The notes: generated from the letters alone by a model not told the origin. A DNA stretch of 16,841 nt from Geosiphon pyriformis (GCA_016748015.1 JAAOMT010000289.1:1-16841), one strand, 5' to 3'; shown: positions 1 to 12,807, numbered from the stretch's first letter. Made by a program: numbers and translations.

Positions 1-540
1 GTAAAACTATTTTATATTTTACAGCCAAATAATTCAAACTTTAATACTTAAAGCAATATTAACAACCAAAAGTTTTTTATTAAATATAACATCTTTACAA
101 AATATTAGTTTTAATTATAATATTATTTAAGTTTTTTTGAAAACTGAAAATAACAATAAAAAAATTTAACAGGTGTAATTATTAATTTAAAAGACCAACA
201 AACTGATTTTAAAAACAGTACAGCCAGAAAAAAACCAACCAATTTAGCTTTAAATAAATATTTAAAAGCAATAAATTTCTTTTGATTAAAAAAAGAGAGG
301 GTTTTTTTATCAGCACAAACCAGCACACAAAGCAGTTTTAACACTTAAAATAAAGAGCAGCATATTGTAAAACACCAGCAGACTTTAACTTAACTTTTAC
401 TACTTTTACCAAAAACACCAAAAACAATCTTAACATTATTTGGCATAACATTTGAAGGAATGTCAAGAAAAGCAACAGTAGCGGAAACAGGAACAGAACT
501 CGAGTTCACAGAAGACTGTAGTCTTAAACTTTTGGTTTAA
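1..540 (+). pseudogene. Decayed AT-rich reading frame, probable repeat relic
   Basis: Frame 1 of the plus strand reads as diverged protein sequence up to a TAA at 538-540, and is best preserved from about 160 onward. It ends with the peptide RKATVAETGTELEFTEDC plus eight residues. The frame is broken by stops, including TGA 295-297, TAA 346-348 and TAA 391-393; each could derive from CGA or CAA by C to T change. There is no CG dinucleotide from 1 to 481. The opposite strand of 123-344 is also open but is rich in F, K, L and C and looks like a shadow. I do not recognise the family. It could be the 3' end of a transposon ORF or a dead host gene that begins before the window. Confidence 0.35.
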
Positions 541-657
541 ATTAATATTCATTAAATCATAAGTCCCTGTAATGCAAAGTTCTTGACCAATCAAATATTT
601 TGCTCAGCTGATAAATCCAATCTGAACTTTGAATTTTTCGAATCGAAGTGATTATTG
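541..657 (+). promoter_or_regulatory. Upstream region of the F-box/dehydrogenase gene
   Basis: This short gap separates the decayed block from the first ATG of the next gene. A CCAAT box lies at 587-591, about 70 bases before the ATG, a plausible place for a fungal promoter element. No clear TATA box is seen. The assignment is positional only. Confidence 0.3.
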
Positions 658-3559
658 ATGGATACTCAAAAGGTGCAAAGGCCCAAACCGAAAAATCTAC
701 ACTCTATAAAGCAAGAAAGTACGATCACAATATCCAACAACGAAGGACCACAATCTCCCGTCTCCACTGAAATAGTAAAATCTTCCAAAAATAAGAAAAA
801 AGCCTCGCATCGGGGACAACATATGATTCCAAAACAAACTTCAATCGCGGCGGTTATACCTCCTGAAGTTTTCATCAAAATCTGTGAAAACTTGCCTCCA
901 GAAGCCCTCTTATCTTTAAGTCGTGTATGCAGGAGGTATCGAGAATTTTTGTATTCTACCACATCATCCTTATCACAACAGATGTGGACCACTTCACGAT
1001 TGAATTTTATGCGTACACTACCTTTACCACCACCAAATGACATGGATGAGATTGCATACATAAAATTGGCCTTATTACAGAGAGGGTGTCAATTTTGCCC
1101 AAGAAAAGCAAAACCCAAAGTATACTGGGCTTTTAGGGTTCGATGCTGCCGGAAATGTTTGTCGGCCAGAACGCAGAAGTAAGTCTTTAATATTTTGCTG
1201 ATTTGGTAGCCCAATTCATTTCACTTACTAAATTTTGTAGGGAGTTGCATATTCCTCATGATTTTGTATCTTGTTTACCTTTTGCAATCGTAGAAGGAGT
1301 TCGTTATTATTGGACTACACAAGCTCAAGCCGCTAAATTAGAATACAATGAAAAGGCTACAAATCTGGAAAAAGAAAATTTTCTTAACCAGCTTATTCAA
1401 AAGAGGGACGAGCGAATGGCAGATGCGACTGCTCGCGAAGAAGCTGCCAAAAAAGGACTTGCTCTAGAGATGGAAGGAAATAAGCACAAATTGTCTGTGC
1501 TGATAGAACGAATGTCTCGAGAAACAACTGATGAAGGGACTCCAAAATATAACATTGAAGATCTCAAGAAATGCCCAAGTTATCTAAAAGTTTCCTGTGC
1601 CCTTGATCAAGCGATAAATGCTACATTATTGAAACGAGCAATTGCCAATGAGTATGAAAGAATTTCCGCAGGGAGCGTGAAAAAGAAGAAGCAAAATGAG
1701 GTTCTCCAACTAATCGTAAAGCTTCGTCTAGCTTTACGTGAGACTCGAGGATATCAACAGTATAGAAAGTCGTTACATCAAAATCAATCCGAAAATAATT
1801 CACTTCTAAAACCTGTTATTAAACCGGATTCCATGACTCAAAGATATGCACGCTTTGCTCTCGATATTATATCCGCAGTATCGGGAAGAAGAGACAATAC
1901 AAGTTTTATGCAACCTCTTAATCAATGCGAAAAACTATTACGTTTTTGCCCCTCTTTCGTTCAGCCACCTTATGATTTGGACGAAATGGATGAGAATTTC
2001 CTCTTGAAAGTTTTTATTCCAAAACTTTGCCGAGAAGCGGCAGAAATTGACAAACAATTTCAACCCTGTTTCACTATCGGAAAAGCTCTTGCTCAAGGAT
2101 GGGCTGCTCAACGTGTTTTTAAATGCAAATTCTGTATGAACAGAAAACTTTTTAACTATGCTGGTCTTAAGCAACATTTATTTAGCCTTCGACATGGTGT
2201 GCAGACCATTGAAGCAGAAAAGATGATAAGGTTACATTTGATGCATGGTATTATGTCAGATGGTCCTGGAAATTTTTGGCTAGCCCATTTGCCTATACCA
2301 AATATTACGGAACCAACTGATGTTATCGCAAAAGTTGAAATATCTGGTTTATGTGATACCGATACTCAAAGTAAGTTCCACTAGAATTCCACTTTATCAC
2401 GAGAATCCTTATTAATTATATTAATGTAAATCAAAATTAAGTCACCAAGTCTCGCTTTGGTCAACTCGATAAACGCACTGTCATGGGTCATCAGTTCGTT
2501 GCCAAAGTTTGTGATACCGGATCTGAAGTTAAAATCTTAAAAAATGGGGATAGGGTTATTTGCCCACCTCAAACTTCTTGCGGAGAGGTACGATACACAA
2601 ACCGACAATATATGATGTTTTCAGCATTTTCATATATAAAATTTAAAACTTATCTCCTACCAAAAATTCGAATTTGTATAAGTGCTTCTACTGTGAGCGT
2701 GACGCCACGTGTCATTGCGAAAGGGGAGAATTTTTCGGTTGGACCGTTGGTGGAAAACGATTTGATGGTGGACAAGCAGAATACGTAAGGATTCCTTTGG
2801 CCGAGACTTCATTAATAAAAGTTCAGGATGAAATCAGTGACAAAGAAGCTCTTCTTCTTGCCGATTATATTCCTGTTGGATATTTTTGTGCAGAAAATGG
2901 CCTTAACCAATTATCGGAAGAAGAACGAACAAAATGTGTAGTTGTGGTCATTGGATGTACCCCTGTAGGTCTTGCGGCTATAGCGGCGGCCTTTCATTTA
3001 GGAGCGAAAAGAGTTTTTGCGATAGATCATACACTTGAAAAATTAAATTTGGCACGTAAATTCGGAGCTACAGTAATTCATGTACGGAATAAAGAAGATT
3101 CATCACCTGTGATAAAAAGAGCCACTGGTGGAAGAGGTGCTGACGTTTTATTGGTATGACTGGTAAATCTTTTTGGCTGTTGAAATTTTTAAAAAATATA
3201 TTTATATCAAAAATTTCCCATCAATGTTAACTCCTTAGATTACAGAACATGAAGCAACCATCGAGCTGGCGCTTAAAGCTCTTCGACCAGCTGGAATTCT
3301 TTCCGTTGCTACTATGAATTGCCAACCTTTAATGGAAATAACTTCGGAACAGGATGCGATTATCATATCAAAACATTGTCCAATGCGTCAAGTTATACCA
3401 AAAGCTATGTCACTCGTTCTTTCAAAGAAATTTGACTTTGAGGAAATTGTCTCACATACTCTTCCATTAAGGGACGCTGAGGAAGGCTACAAAATTGTCA
3501 AGAATTCTGAATGTATTATGATGGCATTTATCGTTACCGATCAATATCCTGAACCATAA
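658..3559 (+). CDS. F-box/zinc-finger protein fused in frame to an MDR alcohol dehydrogenase
   Basis: Five exons: 658-1178, 1241-2370, 2442-2587, 2683-3153, 3239-3559; the joined frame is 862 codons plus TAA. The first ATG is at 658. Introns are 62, 71, 95 and 85 bp, all GT..AG and phase-consistent; intron 1 has a TACTAA branch site. Residues about 67-105 are an F-box (IPPEVFIKICENLPPEALL), which binds Skp1 in SCF ubiquitin ligases. A Cys cluster follows (C144, C147, C163, C164, C167), then a charged helical region and a C2H2-like finger (C469, C472, H486, H492). From residue 508 the frame becomes a zinc-dependent medium-chain dehydrogenase: catalytic-zinc Cys 545 and His 567, four structural-zinc Cys (597, 600, 603, 611) and a nucleotide-binding stretch VVVIGCTPVGLAA. 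Single-fusion versus two-gene structure is unresolved; the domain calls are strong. Confidence 0.75.
2241..3559 (+). other. Alcohol dehydrogenase module, possible separate gene
   Basis: If translation or transcription began separately, the ATG at 2241 would give a 355-residue protein, the usual length of a zinc-dependent alcohol dehydrogenase. The N-terminal GroES-like fold begins at once (GPGNFWLAHLPIPN, then EPTDVIAKVEISGLC). The structural zinc loop has the normal C-x2-C-x2-C-x7-C spacing, created by joining exons 2442-2587 and 2683-3153. The C-terminal half has the usual substrate-domain return (LPLRDAEEGYKIV). These enzymes oxidise alcohols or polyols with NAD(P); the substrate cannot be told here. 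The GHE motif reads GHQ. There is no intergenic space before this ATG, because it lies within the open frame of the F-box part. Confidence 0.6.
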
Positions 3560-4569
3560 TGCTCCAAGATATACAACATTTGAACTTAATCATATAATTT
3601 AAAACATGATTGAACTTTATGAAGCAGTCGACTGTTCCCTTATAGTTGAGCCCACGCCTCTTTAATTCATTTAAAAGACAAGAATTTTTTATATCATTCT
3701 GCGAAGTCCCTTTCGACATGGAAAGATGAATCCAATTCTTTTGGGTTTAAGAGTCAAAGTTTTGATCAGATAATGATTTATGTTTAAAATAGACTTGGCA
3801 AAAGAACTGATTTTTCGAATCTTTGATTACAAACGTTAGGATTCAAAAAGGTCCGAAGTCAATATTGTGGTACAACATATCCTATCATTATTTTAATAGC
3901 AAAATCTGTTCATTCTGAGATAAAACTGGTCCCTGGAATGCAGGAATTAGTCTTTGCAAGATTAATACAGCAAATCTTTGGGTCCAGTGATACACAAATG
4001 TCCTTAGTATTGATGCAAATCAAAATGGCCATGATTAATAATAGCAGAATTACATCACCCATCCTCAATTAAAAATCTGAACAATAGTTCTCACCTGGAA
4101 TACTTTCGTCTATCAACTTCATAACCTGGGACGGCGTTACACTCAGTGTTCTCTGTGCAGCAGCCTTCAAAAATTCGTTTAGGCTTTTTAACTCAAAGCT
4201 TGGCCTAAGCTATCAAATAAGAAAACCGCATAATTCCAACAGATCTTGATTGTTCGTCTTTGGTGTGTTGTGGTGATATTTTGTTGGAATAGAACGTGTG
4301 CGAGACAACATAATCCCCAACTAACAATAATTCATTCTTTCGAGAGCTCTTAGCCCACTTGCTATTACGGCATTATTAGTCTTTTAATTATATCTGCTGA
4401 TTTCGAAAGAAGCTATTTACTCCGGTTTGTTTTAAGTTTCTTTTTATATGGATGGTCACTTTTAGATTGCTAAGAAGCTCGCTACTCTAAAGAATATAAT
4501 AGCACTTATAACAACCTTCAAAGACCTTTTAATCATCATTCAGACTATTTTTCTTATTTTCAGGAAAAT
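3560..4569. other. Intergenic region between dehydrogenase and GRR1
   Basis: Apart from the possible minus-strand exons at 3910-4209, nothing firm is visible. The minus-strand frame at 3534-3719 has no homology I can name. Just before the GRR1 start, 4550-4563 is a pyrimidine-rich run ending in TTTTCAG, so the GRR1 transcript may have a 5' UTR intron ending there. No tRNA or clear terminator was seen. Confidence 0.4.
3910..4209 (-). CDS. 3' exons of a small unrecognised gene
   Basis: On the minus strand 4209-4095 is open for 38 codons between an acceptor (TTTGATAG) and a strong donor (CCAG/GTGAGA). It reads LRPSFELKSLNEFLKAAAQR, then TLSVTPSQVMKLIDESIP. A 162-bp intron (4094-3933) has an ACTAAT branch site just before the acceptor CCAG/GG, and the last exon 3932-3910 adds GTSFISE and a TGA. 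The phases agree. The upstream exon is not resolved: an ATG at 4311 opens a frame (MLSRTRSIPT...) that meets TGA TAG immediately before 4209, and joining them would need an intron of about 36 bp, shorter than any other here. The stretch is richer in GC than its surroundings. It converges with the dehydrogenase gene. I do not recognise the family; it may also be a relic. Confidence 0.35.
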
Positions 4570-6671
4570 ATGTCCTCTAAGGATCCTTCTGAATCCTCAT
4601 CAGTATCATTGTCGGTGGTTACAGCAAACCTTTCCTCCTCCTCTTCACCGTCTTTATCACCGTCTAGCCCCTCCCCACGATCTACCCCTCCATCCTTTAT
4701 CTCACCATCAACAAAACCTAGTTTTATTGAACTTAAATCTATTTCTCCAGCGGCTTTAGTGAAAACAGCTGCCACAATACCATCAGAATTAATTTTTCAC
4801 ATTTTTAAATATGTTACAACAACCTCTGACATTAAATCTTGCATCTTGGTATGCAAGTCTTGGTGTAGTTGTGGAGTTGAGATTCTATGGCACAAACCAA
4901 TGTTTACTGCCACCGCATTGGGGAAACTGCTTTTTACAATATCTCGACCTACTCAAACATTTCCCTATGCACTCCTAATTCGGCGTCTTAATTTTTCATT
5001 TTTGGGGGAAAATGTGACCGATGGAATCTTAGCTCCACTTAGTGCTTGCGAGAGATTGGAAAGGCTCACGTTGGGTGGATGTCGTCGACTCACTGATGTG
5101 GGACTTTTGGGATTGTTGGATAAAGCAAATGGTTTGGTCGCGTTGGATGTCTCGGATATCGAGAACTTGACGGATGATGTGATTGAATTAGTTGGTCAAA
5201 AATGTCGGCGATTGCAAGGTTTGAATGTTAGCCTCTGCAAAAAATTGACTGACAAGAGTATTATCACGGTAGCATCAAGGTGTCGTAGCTTGAGGAGGGT
5301 AGGTCTTATCAAACTCAGCTCAATCGTACAACCCAGGTTGTGAATATCAAAATATTTTCTCTGACGTCAGGCTTTAATTGAAATTAGAGAATTTTTTTCT
5401 GGTTCTAATTAATGGTCTTTGTCTATGAAGATCGAAATCCCCTGGTGAAATTTTCCGCCAAAATATTATACATTTTTGAAATCTCCAATGTAGTTTAAAC
5501 GTGATTGTTGAATTAGGTTTATCCCTTACTAAATAGTTTTTTTTTAATAATGCAGATAAAGTTAAGCGGCTGTGAGAATATTCATGACGAACCTGTTATG
5601 TTGCTATCTCTCAATTGTCCCCATTTATTGGAGCTTGATCTCACCAATTGCAATCAAATCACAAATAAGGCTATCCAATCGGTCTTTGAAAGGTGTACAC
5701 AATTGAGAGAATTACGACTCGCTTACTGCCTCAATCTAACAGATGAAGCATTCACCAAGACAATGCCCTTATTCTTTGACCAGCTGCGAATTCTTGACTT
5801 AACTGCATGCACACTGATTACTGATCAGTCTCTTTTGAGAGTTGTTCAGTGTGCTCCCAAACTTCGCAATCTTGTTTTGGCAAAGTGCTCTTTCGTCACT
5901 GATGAAGGAGTTAATTACATCACCCGCCTTGGAAAACATCTTCATTATCTCCATCTTGGACATTGCTCACGAATTACTGACCATTCTATTACAAACTTGG
6001 CTCGTCATTGTACCCGTCTTCGATATCTCGACTTGGCTTGTTGCACTCAGCTCACAGATGCCGCTGTCTTTGAGCTTTCTCATCTTCCAAAATTACGGAG
6101 GATCGGACTTGTCAAATGTGCAAACATTACTGACTCGGCAATTCATGCGCTGATAGACCATCATGTAGTGTCGCATACTCTTGAACGCGTCCATCTTTCG
6201 TATTGTGGCAATCTTACCATTGCTGCAGTGTTAGAACTGGTTAATTTTTGTTATCGTTTGACTCATCTTTCCCTTACTGGTGTACCGGCCTTCTTACGGC
6301 CAGACTTGCAAAGATTCTGTCGACCACCCCCCAAAGAATTCACACCTCATCAACGACAAGTATTCTGTGTATTCAGTGGTAAAGGAGTAAAAGAGCTGCG
6401 ACAATATTTAAATAATTTAGTCATTGGCACTGTACACACTCGTATTACCAATGGAGACGATGCTGATATTGAAATTGTGCCACAAGGTGTCGAGGCTGAA
6501 GAGATAGGATCAGATGACTTAGATGCTGAAGGGACTGGTTCTGGTGGGGAAGGTGACGGTGAAAGAGATGATGGAGATCAAAATAACGATAATCACACTT
6601 CTACTGTCATGATTTCACATGCTGGTGACGATGATGCCCATGATGACGCCTTGTATATGCGCGGAATATAA
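4570..6671 (+). CDS. GRR1: SCF ubiquitin ligase F-box/LRR protein, Grr1 type
   Basis: Two exons, 4570-5298 and 5556-6671, give 614 codons plus TAA. The 257-bp intron has donor GTAGGT, branch site CTTACTAAAT and acceptor ATGCAG, phase 0, and the join restores an LRR (LRR/IKLSGC). Residues 1-60 are Ser/Pro-rich and disordered; an F-box spans about 69-112 (IPSELIFHIFKYV ... CKSW). About 13 cysteine-containing LRRs (LxxLxLxxCxxITD) run from about 138 to 500. Then comes a motif typical of Grr1 orthologues (RFCRPPPKEFTPHQ, FCVFSGKGVKELRQYL) and a D/E/G-rich acidic tail. Known Grr1 proteins link substrates such as G1 cyclins to Skp1/cullin and act in nutrient signalling; the same role here is inferred from domain order. 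The ATG is the first in frame and has a splice-acceptor-like CAG seven bases before it. Confidence 0.93.
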
Positions 6672-7478
6672 CCTTTAGCCCACCGAAGCGTTTCCTTTAT
6701 GGATGTAAATTCAAAAATACTCTACGAACATTTAACCAAAAGCAATAATCACTCACAGATGTTAATTAGCTTTGAAGCACTATGTTTATTATTTTCTAGA
6801 GATCAATTTTTTGCCCATATGTTGCTTTTCCTTGATAAGAGCATCTGTGCATTATTTGTATCTCCTTAACAAGATGGCAAATGGCACATCTTGTTCTGGG
6901 AACATTTTCCTTGCAGAGAAAGCTTTCAGCGACGATCAATTCATATCATGTTTAGAGCCGCAGTAAAGAATCAAAAATTAGAAATAATTATGATTGTAAA
7001 TTTTTATGCTCATTGTATATGGCAATAAGTAGAATAGATATTCAATTTGATGATTTTGGAAAAAGTATTAAATTTCAACCCCATTACAAATTAATCGAAA
7101 TTAATGATAAGATTACATGTATATATTAAGTTCTGTTCTGATCAACCCTGTTTTTACAAAATTAATTGAATAAAGATCAAAGTTTAAAATCGTTTCATTT
7201 CACTTTTTGCTTGATGTCATTCAAAGGATTATGATGAATCATCGGTCGAGCTCAGCCTCTCGTTCCCTGAGCGCCGATCAGTTGGTTAATCAAAGGTGGG
7301 TTAGACTTGAACTGCATCTCAAAAAGCAGCTTTTGATTAGAGAAAAAACTAATAGATGTTTGTGGGATACCTTTCACATACATACCTGAAACCCCAAAAA
7401 ACAAGGTAAATGTATATGGCTTAAGAAACTGAAAGCCAAATCATTTTCTCACCATAGCTTCCTACTCAACGGCAACTA
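6672..7478. other. Convergent 3' intergenic region
   Basis: This region lies between the stop codons of two convergent genes, GRR1 on plus and the DDX20-like helicase on minus, so it should hold both 3' UTRs. An AATAAA at 7169-7174 could serve the plus-strand transcript, although it is about 500 bases past the stop. The segment 7200-7400 has more CpG than its surroundings and is open on both strands (plus 7207-7389; minus about 7386-7257), but neither frame is recognisable. No RNA gene was seen. Confidence 0.35.
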
Positions 7479-9814
<2,336 letters not shown>

Positions 9815-12519
9815 TTCGAAGTTAATAAAAAGTTTGAAAGCAAAGCTTGAATTGAATTCAAAATTTTAAACTGATACCACAATTTTGATGGTATTATGTC
9901 CAAATGTTTTTTTGTATCAAGAATTAATTTATTTACAATTTTTAATGTTTCTTAAAATTAATTATATATATATATATATATTATTGCTTCATTAAGTGTA
10001 GTCCAACTTATATTTAACATGTACATATTCTATAGTAAATGTGCTTTTTACATGTAAATAATTATTTAAGTTAAAATGTGATTACATTAAAGTATTAAAC
10101 AAAAACTATATAATACAAAAAATTTTATATATTTATTATTATTTAATGTAAATATTAATTAAAAATAATTCTAAATTTAATACTTATATTTTATTATTAA
10201 AATTTTGGTTTAATTTTATTATTATAATATATATAAAAATTAAAACCACTTTTTTTTCTTGTAAATTTTTATATTACTAAAGCCAAAAAACCATAGAAAA
10301 ATATTTTATTGTTTTTTTTCTTTTTTATTTTTATAATTATAACCAAAACAAAAAATAAAAAAGTTTTAAATATTACTTTTTTTATGGTAATTAATAAAGT
10401 TTTAACAAAAAAAAGTTTTTTTTATTATTAAAACAGCTAGACAGAATATTCTAATAATATTTTCTTTAAATATTAATAATAAAAAGTTGTCTTTAATAGT
10501 TTTTAAAATGTTTTTTTTACTTTTAACTAATGATTTTTCTCCAGTTAAAGTTTTTTTAAAAGATACACTTAAGTTAGTTTTAGTATTATTTTTATCTTTT
10601 TTAAAAGCCTAAAAGTTTTTAACAACAGATTAATTAACAAGCTAGTCTTTTTTATTCTTTTTATTAATATTACTATTATCTTTTTGCAAATAGCCAAAAA
10701 AACCAAAAACTTAAAAAAACAATAGTAGTTACTTATATTTACTATTGTTATATCAAATTTTTTTATAATTTTAACTGAGATCTTAAATAAAATTTTTTCA
10801 ATAGTATTTAATTTTTTTTTAATATAAGCAATAATAACAATAATATATTTTTTAAGATAAGCCAAAATTAACTATTAGCTATATTACCAAATATAATGTT
10901 TTTTAGCAAATTATTATTAATTCTAAAAGTGAAACAACTTATTGGATCATTTAATTTTAAAAATTAAATTAATTTTTTCTTTTTTATTCTTTAATATTGC
11001 TTTTAATAATGTCTAAAAAACAATTTTTAGTCATCAAAAGTTTTCTAAATAAATGATTTTTACTTTAATATTTGATGTTGTTTTAAGATTAAACTGATTT
11101 TAATTACTTTTTTGTTTTATTTGTTGTTTGTTTTTGTTGGACTTAAGTTAATTTCTAAAAATAATATTAGATTATTCTATGTGAATTTTGCTTCTAAAAC
11201 TTTTTTAATTATTGTTATTTAAGTTTTTATTAATAGTTTTTTCTTTTTAACCATATTTAAAGTTGTAAAATTGTTTGTAATAATTTTTGGTTTTTTCTTT
11301 CTACTTTTGTTATATATTATAATGTTTTTTTTAATATATTTTCTGATAAGATTAAAAATACTTTTGGTATTTTTGGTGTTATTACTTTTGTAAAATTAAA
11401 GTTTGTTAATTTGTAATAATATATTATTGTAAATTTTAAGAACTTTTTTTTTACTACTGTTGCTTTTATTAATTAGTTTGGCTAGTTAAAAAAAACAGTA
11501 TTCAAATTTTCTTTTTATTTAATTAAAAAGAAGTTATTATATTAAGAAATTTTTTTAAGGCCAAATTAATCAATTTTTTTTTGGTTTTACTGTTTTTGAA
11601 ATTAATAATAAAATTTTTCAGATTGATAACTATATCTGTTTTATTTTTTATTTTTCTAATTTATATTATTATCAATGTTTTGTTGTTGTTATTTTTAAGT
11701 CTTATAAAATGTTAAAACTTACTATAACACAAACTAATACTTTGTTATTACCAATTAAAATTATTCTTATAATTTTTATTATTAATTAATATATAATATT
11801 ATAATAAATTGTATAAAAGAAGAGCTTTTTTTTTAAAAAAAATATATCTTAGTTAAAATTTATTTTATTCAAAATTATTTTCTATTAGATATTTTTTGTA
11901 CAAATTAATTTCAATAAAACTCACTTTAAAAAACAAAAATTTTTAATTATTTCTGCTCGAAATTAATTATTTCATATTAACAATTGAAATTGATTAGCTA
12001 CTAATTTCTATAATCTTAATAACTTTTAAACTTAAATTCAAAACAACTTTCTTAACAATTTTCTTATTTTTTTTTTGGTTTTTTTTTTCTTCTTTTATTT
12101 TTTTATATTATTGAATAGTCTACAGTCAAAATTTTCTGTAAAAAAATTGATTTTTATAGCAAAACAACTATACATATTTTAAAAAACTTACAAACGAAAT
12201 TTGTTTGTAAAAAAATCAAATTTTATCACAAAGTAACTATATAAGTAATTGGCATAAAATTGGTTATTTTATCATAAATTTAACAATATATATTATTCAA
12301 AATATAGAAAGATACTTTGAAAAAAAAATTAGCTTATTAAAGTTTTATTAACTTCTATTAACAGCAGAATTAAAGCAAAAAAGCATTAATAACATTAAAA
12401 AAAAATCAAAAAAATCTTCAATAATATTTGGTGTTTTTTCAAAAAAATTACAACAACAATAGTATTGTTACAGTTAAAACACATAGTTTTTATTAATTAT
12501 CACATGTATTAGCCACTAA
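9815..12519. other. AT-rich, CpG-free decayed block
   Basis: Beyond the helicase promoter, composition drops to roughly 85% A+T, with long T and A runs. No CG dinucleotide occurs between 9819 and 11957; single ones appear at 11958, 12195 and 12557. CA and TG are still common, so loss is specific to CpG, as expected from deamination of methylated CpG, not from CpA-targeted RIP. The open minus-strand frame at 10569-10865 is almost all I, K, L, F and N. The block is probably an old transposon relic; no family can be named. The first 100 bases or so before 9814 should contain the helicase promoter, but no clear box is seen. Confidence 0.55.
9963..9981. repeat. (TA)n microsatellite
   Basis: Nine consecutive TA units plus one T mark the left edge of the AT-rich block, about 150 bases upstream of the helicase start codon. 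Confidence 0.9.
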
Positions 12520-12588
12520 TGTTATATAATTAGCCACCCTATTTTTAGATAGTGATCGTTGACCTGGTCATTGACCACTTTAGATAGC

Positions 12589-12596
12589 TATATAAG
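12589..12596 (+). promoter_or_regulatory. LTR TATA box
   Basis: TATATAAG sits about 70 bases inside the LTR, a normal position for the U3 promoter that drives full-length element RNA. The palindrome TGACCTGGTCA lies just upstream. Confidence 0.5.
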
Positions 12597-12801
12597 CAAT
12601 GATTCTCTTAGCTGTAGAAAGACATGATCAAAGTAATGAAATAAACAATATCAATTACTTCCTCTCATAATCACTTATTCCCTTTTCTTTACCTTCAAGT
12701 ATCTACTTGTTGGCATTCACATACCTTATCTTTTCCCCTTCTTGATTTGTATTTGTTAGAATTAGTCTGAGAAGCAATTGGTTTGCTCTTGTAATTCATT
12801 G

Positions 12802-12807
12802 AATAAA
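12802..12807 (+). terminator. Possible LTR polyadenylation signal
   Basis: AATAAA lies about 210 bases after the TATA box and 290 before the LTR end. In the 3' copy of the LTR it could direct polyadenylation in R/U5. A second AATAAA at 12640-12645 is only about 45 bases from the TATA box and is less likely to be used. Confidence 0.3.

Noticed and set aside
666-1061. Minus-strand frame of 131 codons
   Set aside because: It lies antisense to the first F-box exon, whose domain and splice pattern are clear; it has no recognisable motif.
1179-1209. Intron 1 ending at the first TAG acceptor (31 bp)
   Set aside because: It is too short. The acceptor at 1239-1240 has a TACTAA branch site and restores the phase.
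4560-4775. Minus-strand acidic frame
   Set aside because: It is the reverse of the Ser/Pro-rich start of GRR1; the D/E composition comes from complementing TC-rich codons.
5842-6153. Second plus-strand frame inside GRR1
   Set aside because: It is an out-of-frame shadow of the LRR coding sequence.
10569-10865. 98-codon minus-strand frame as a gene
   Set aside because: It is composed almost only of I, K, L, F and N, as expected in very AT-rich DNA; there is no motif.
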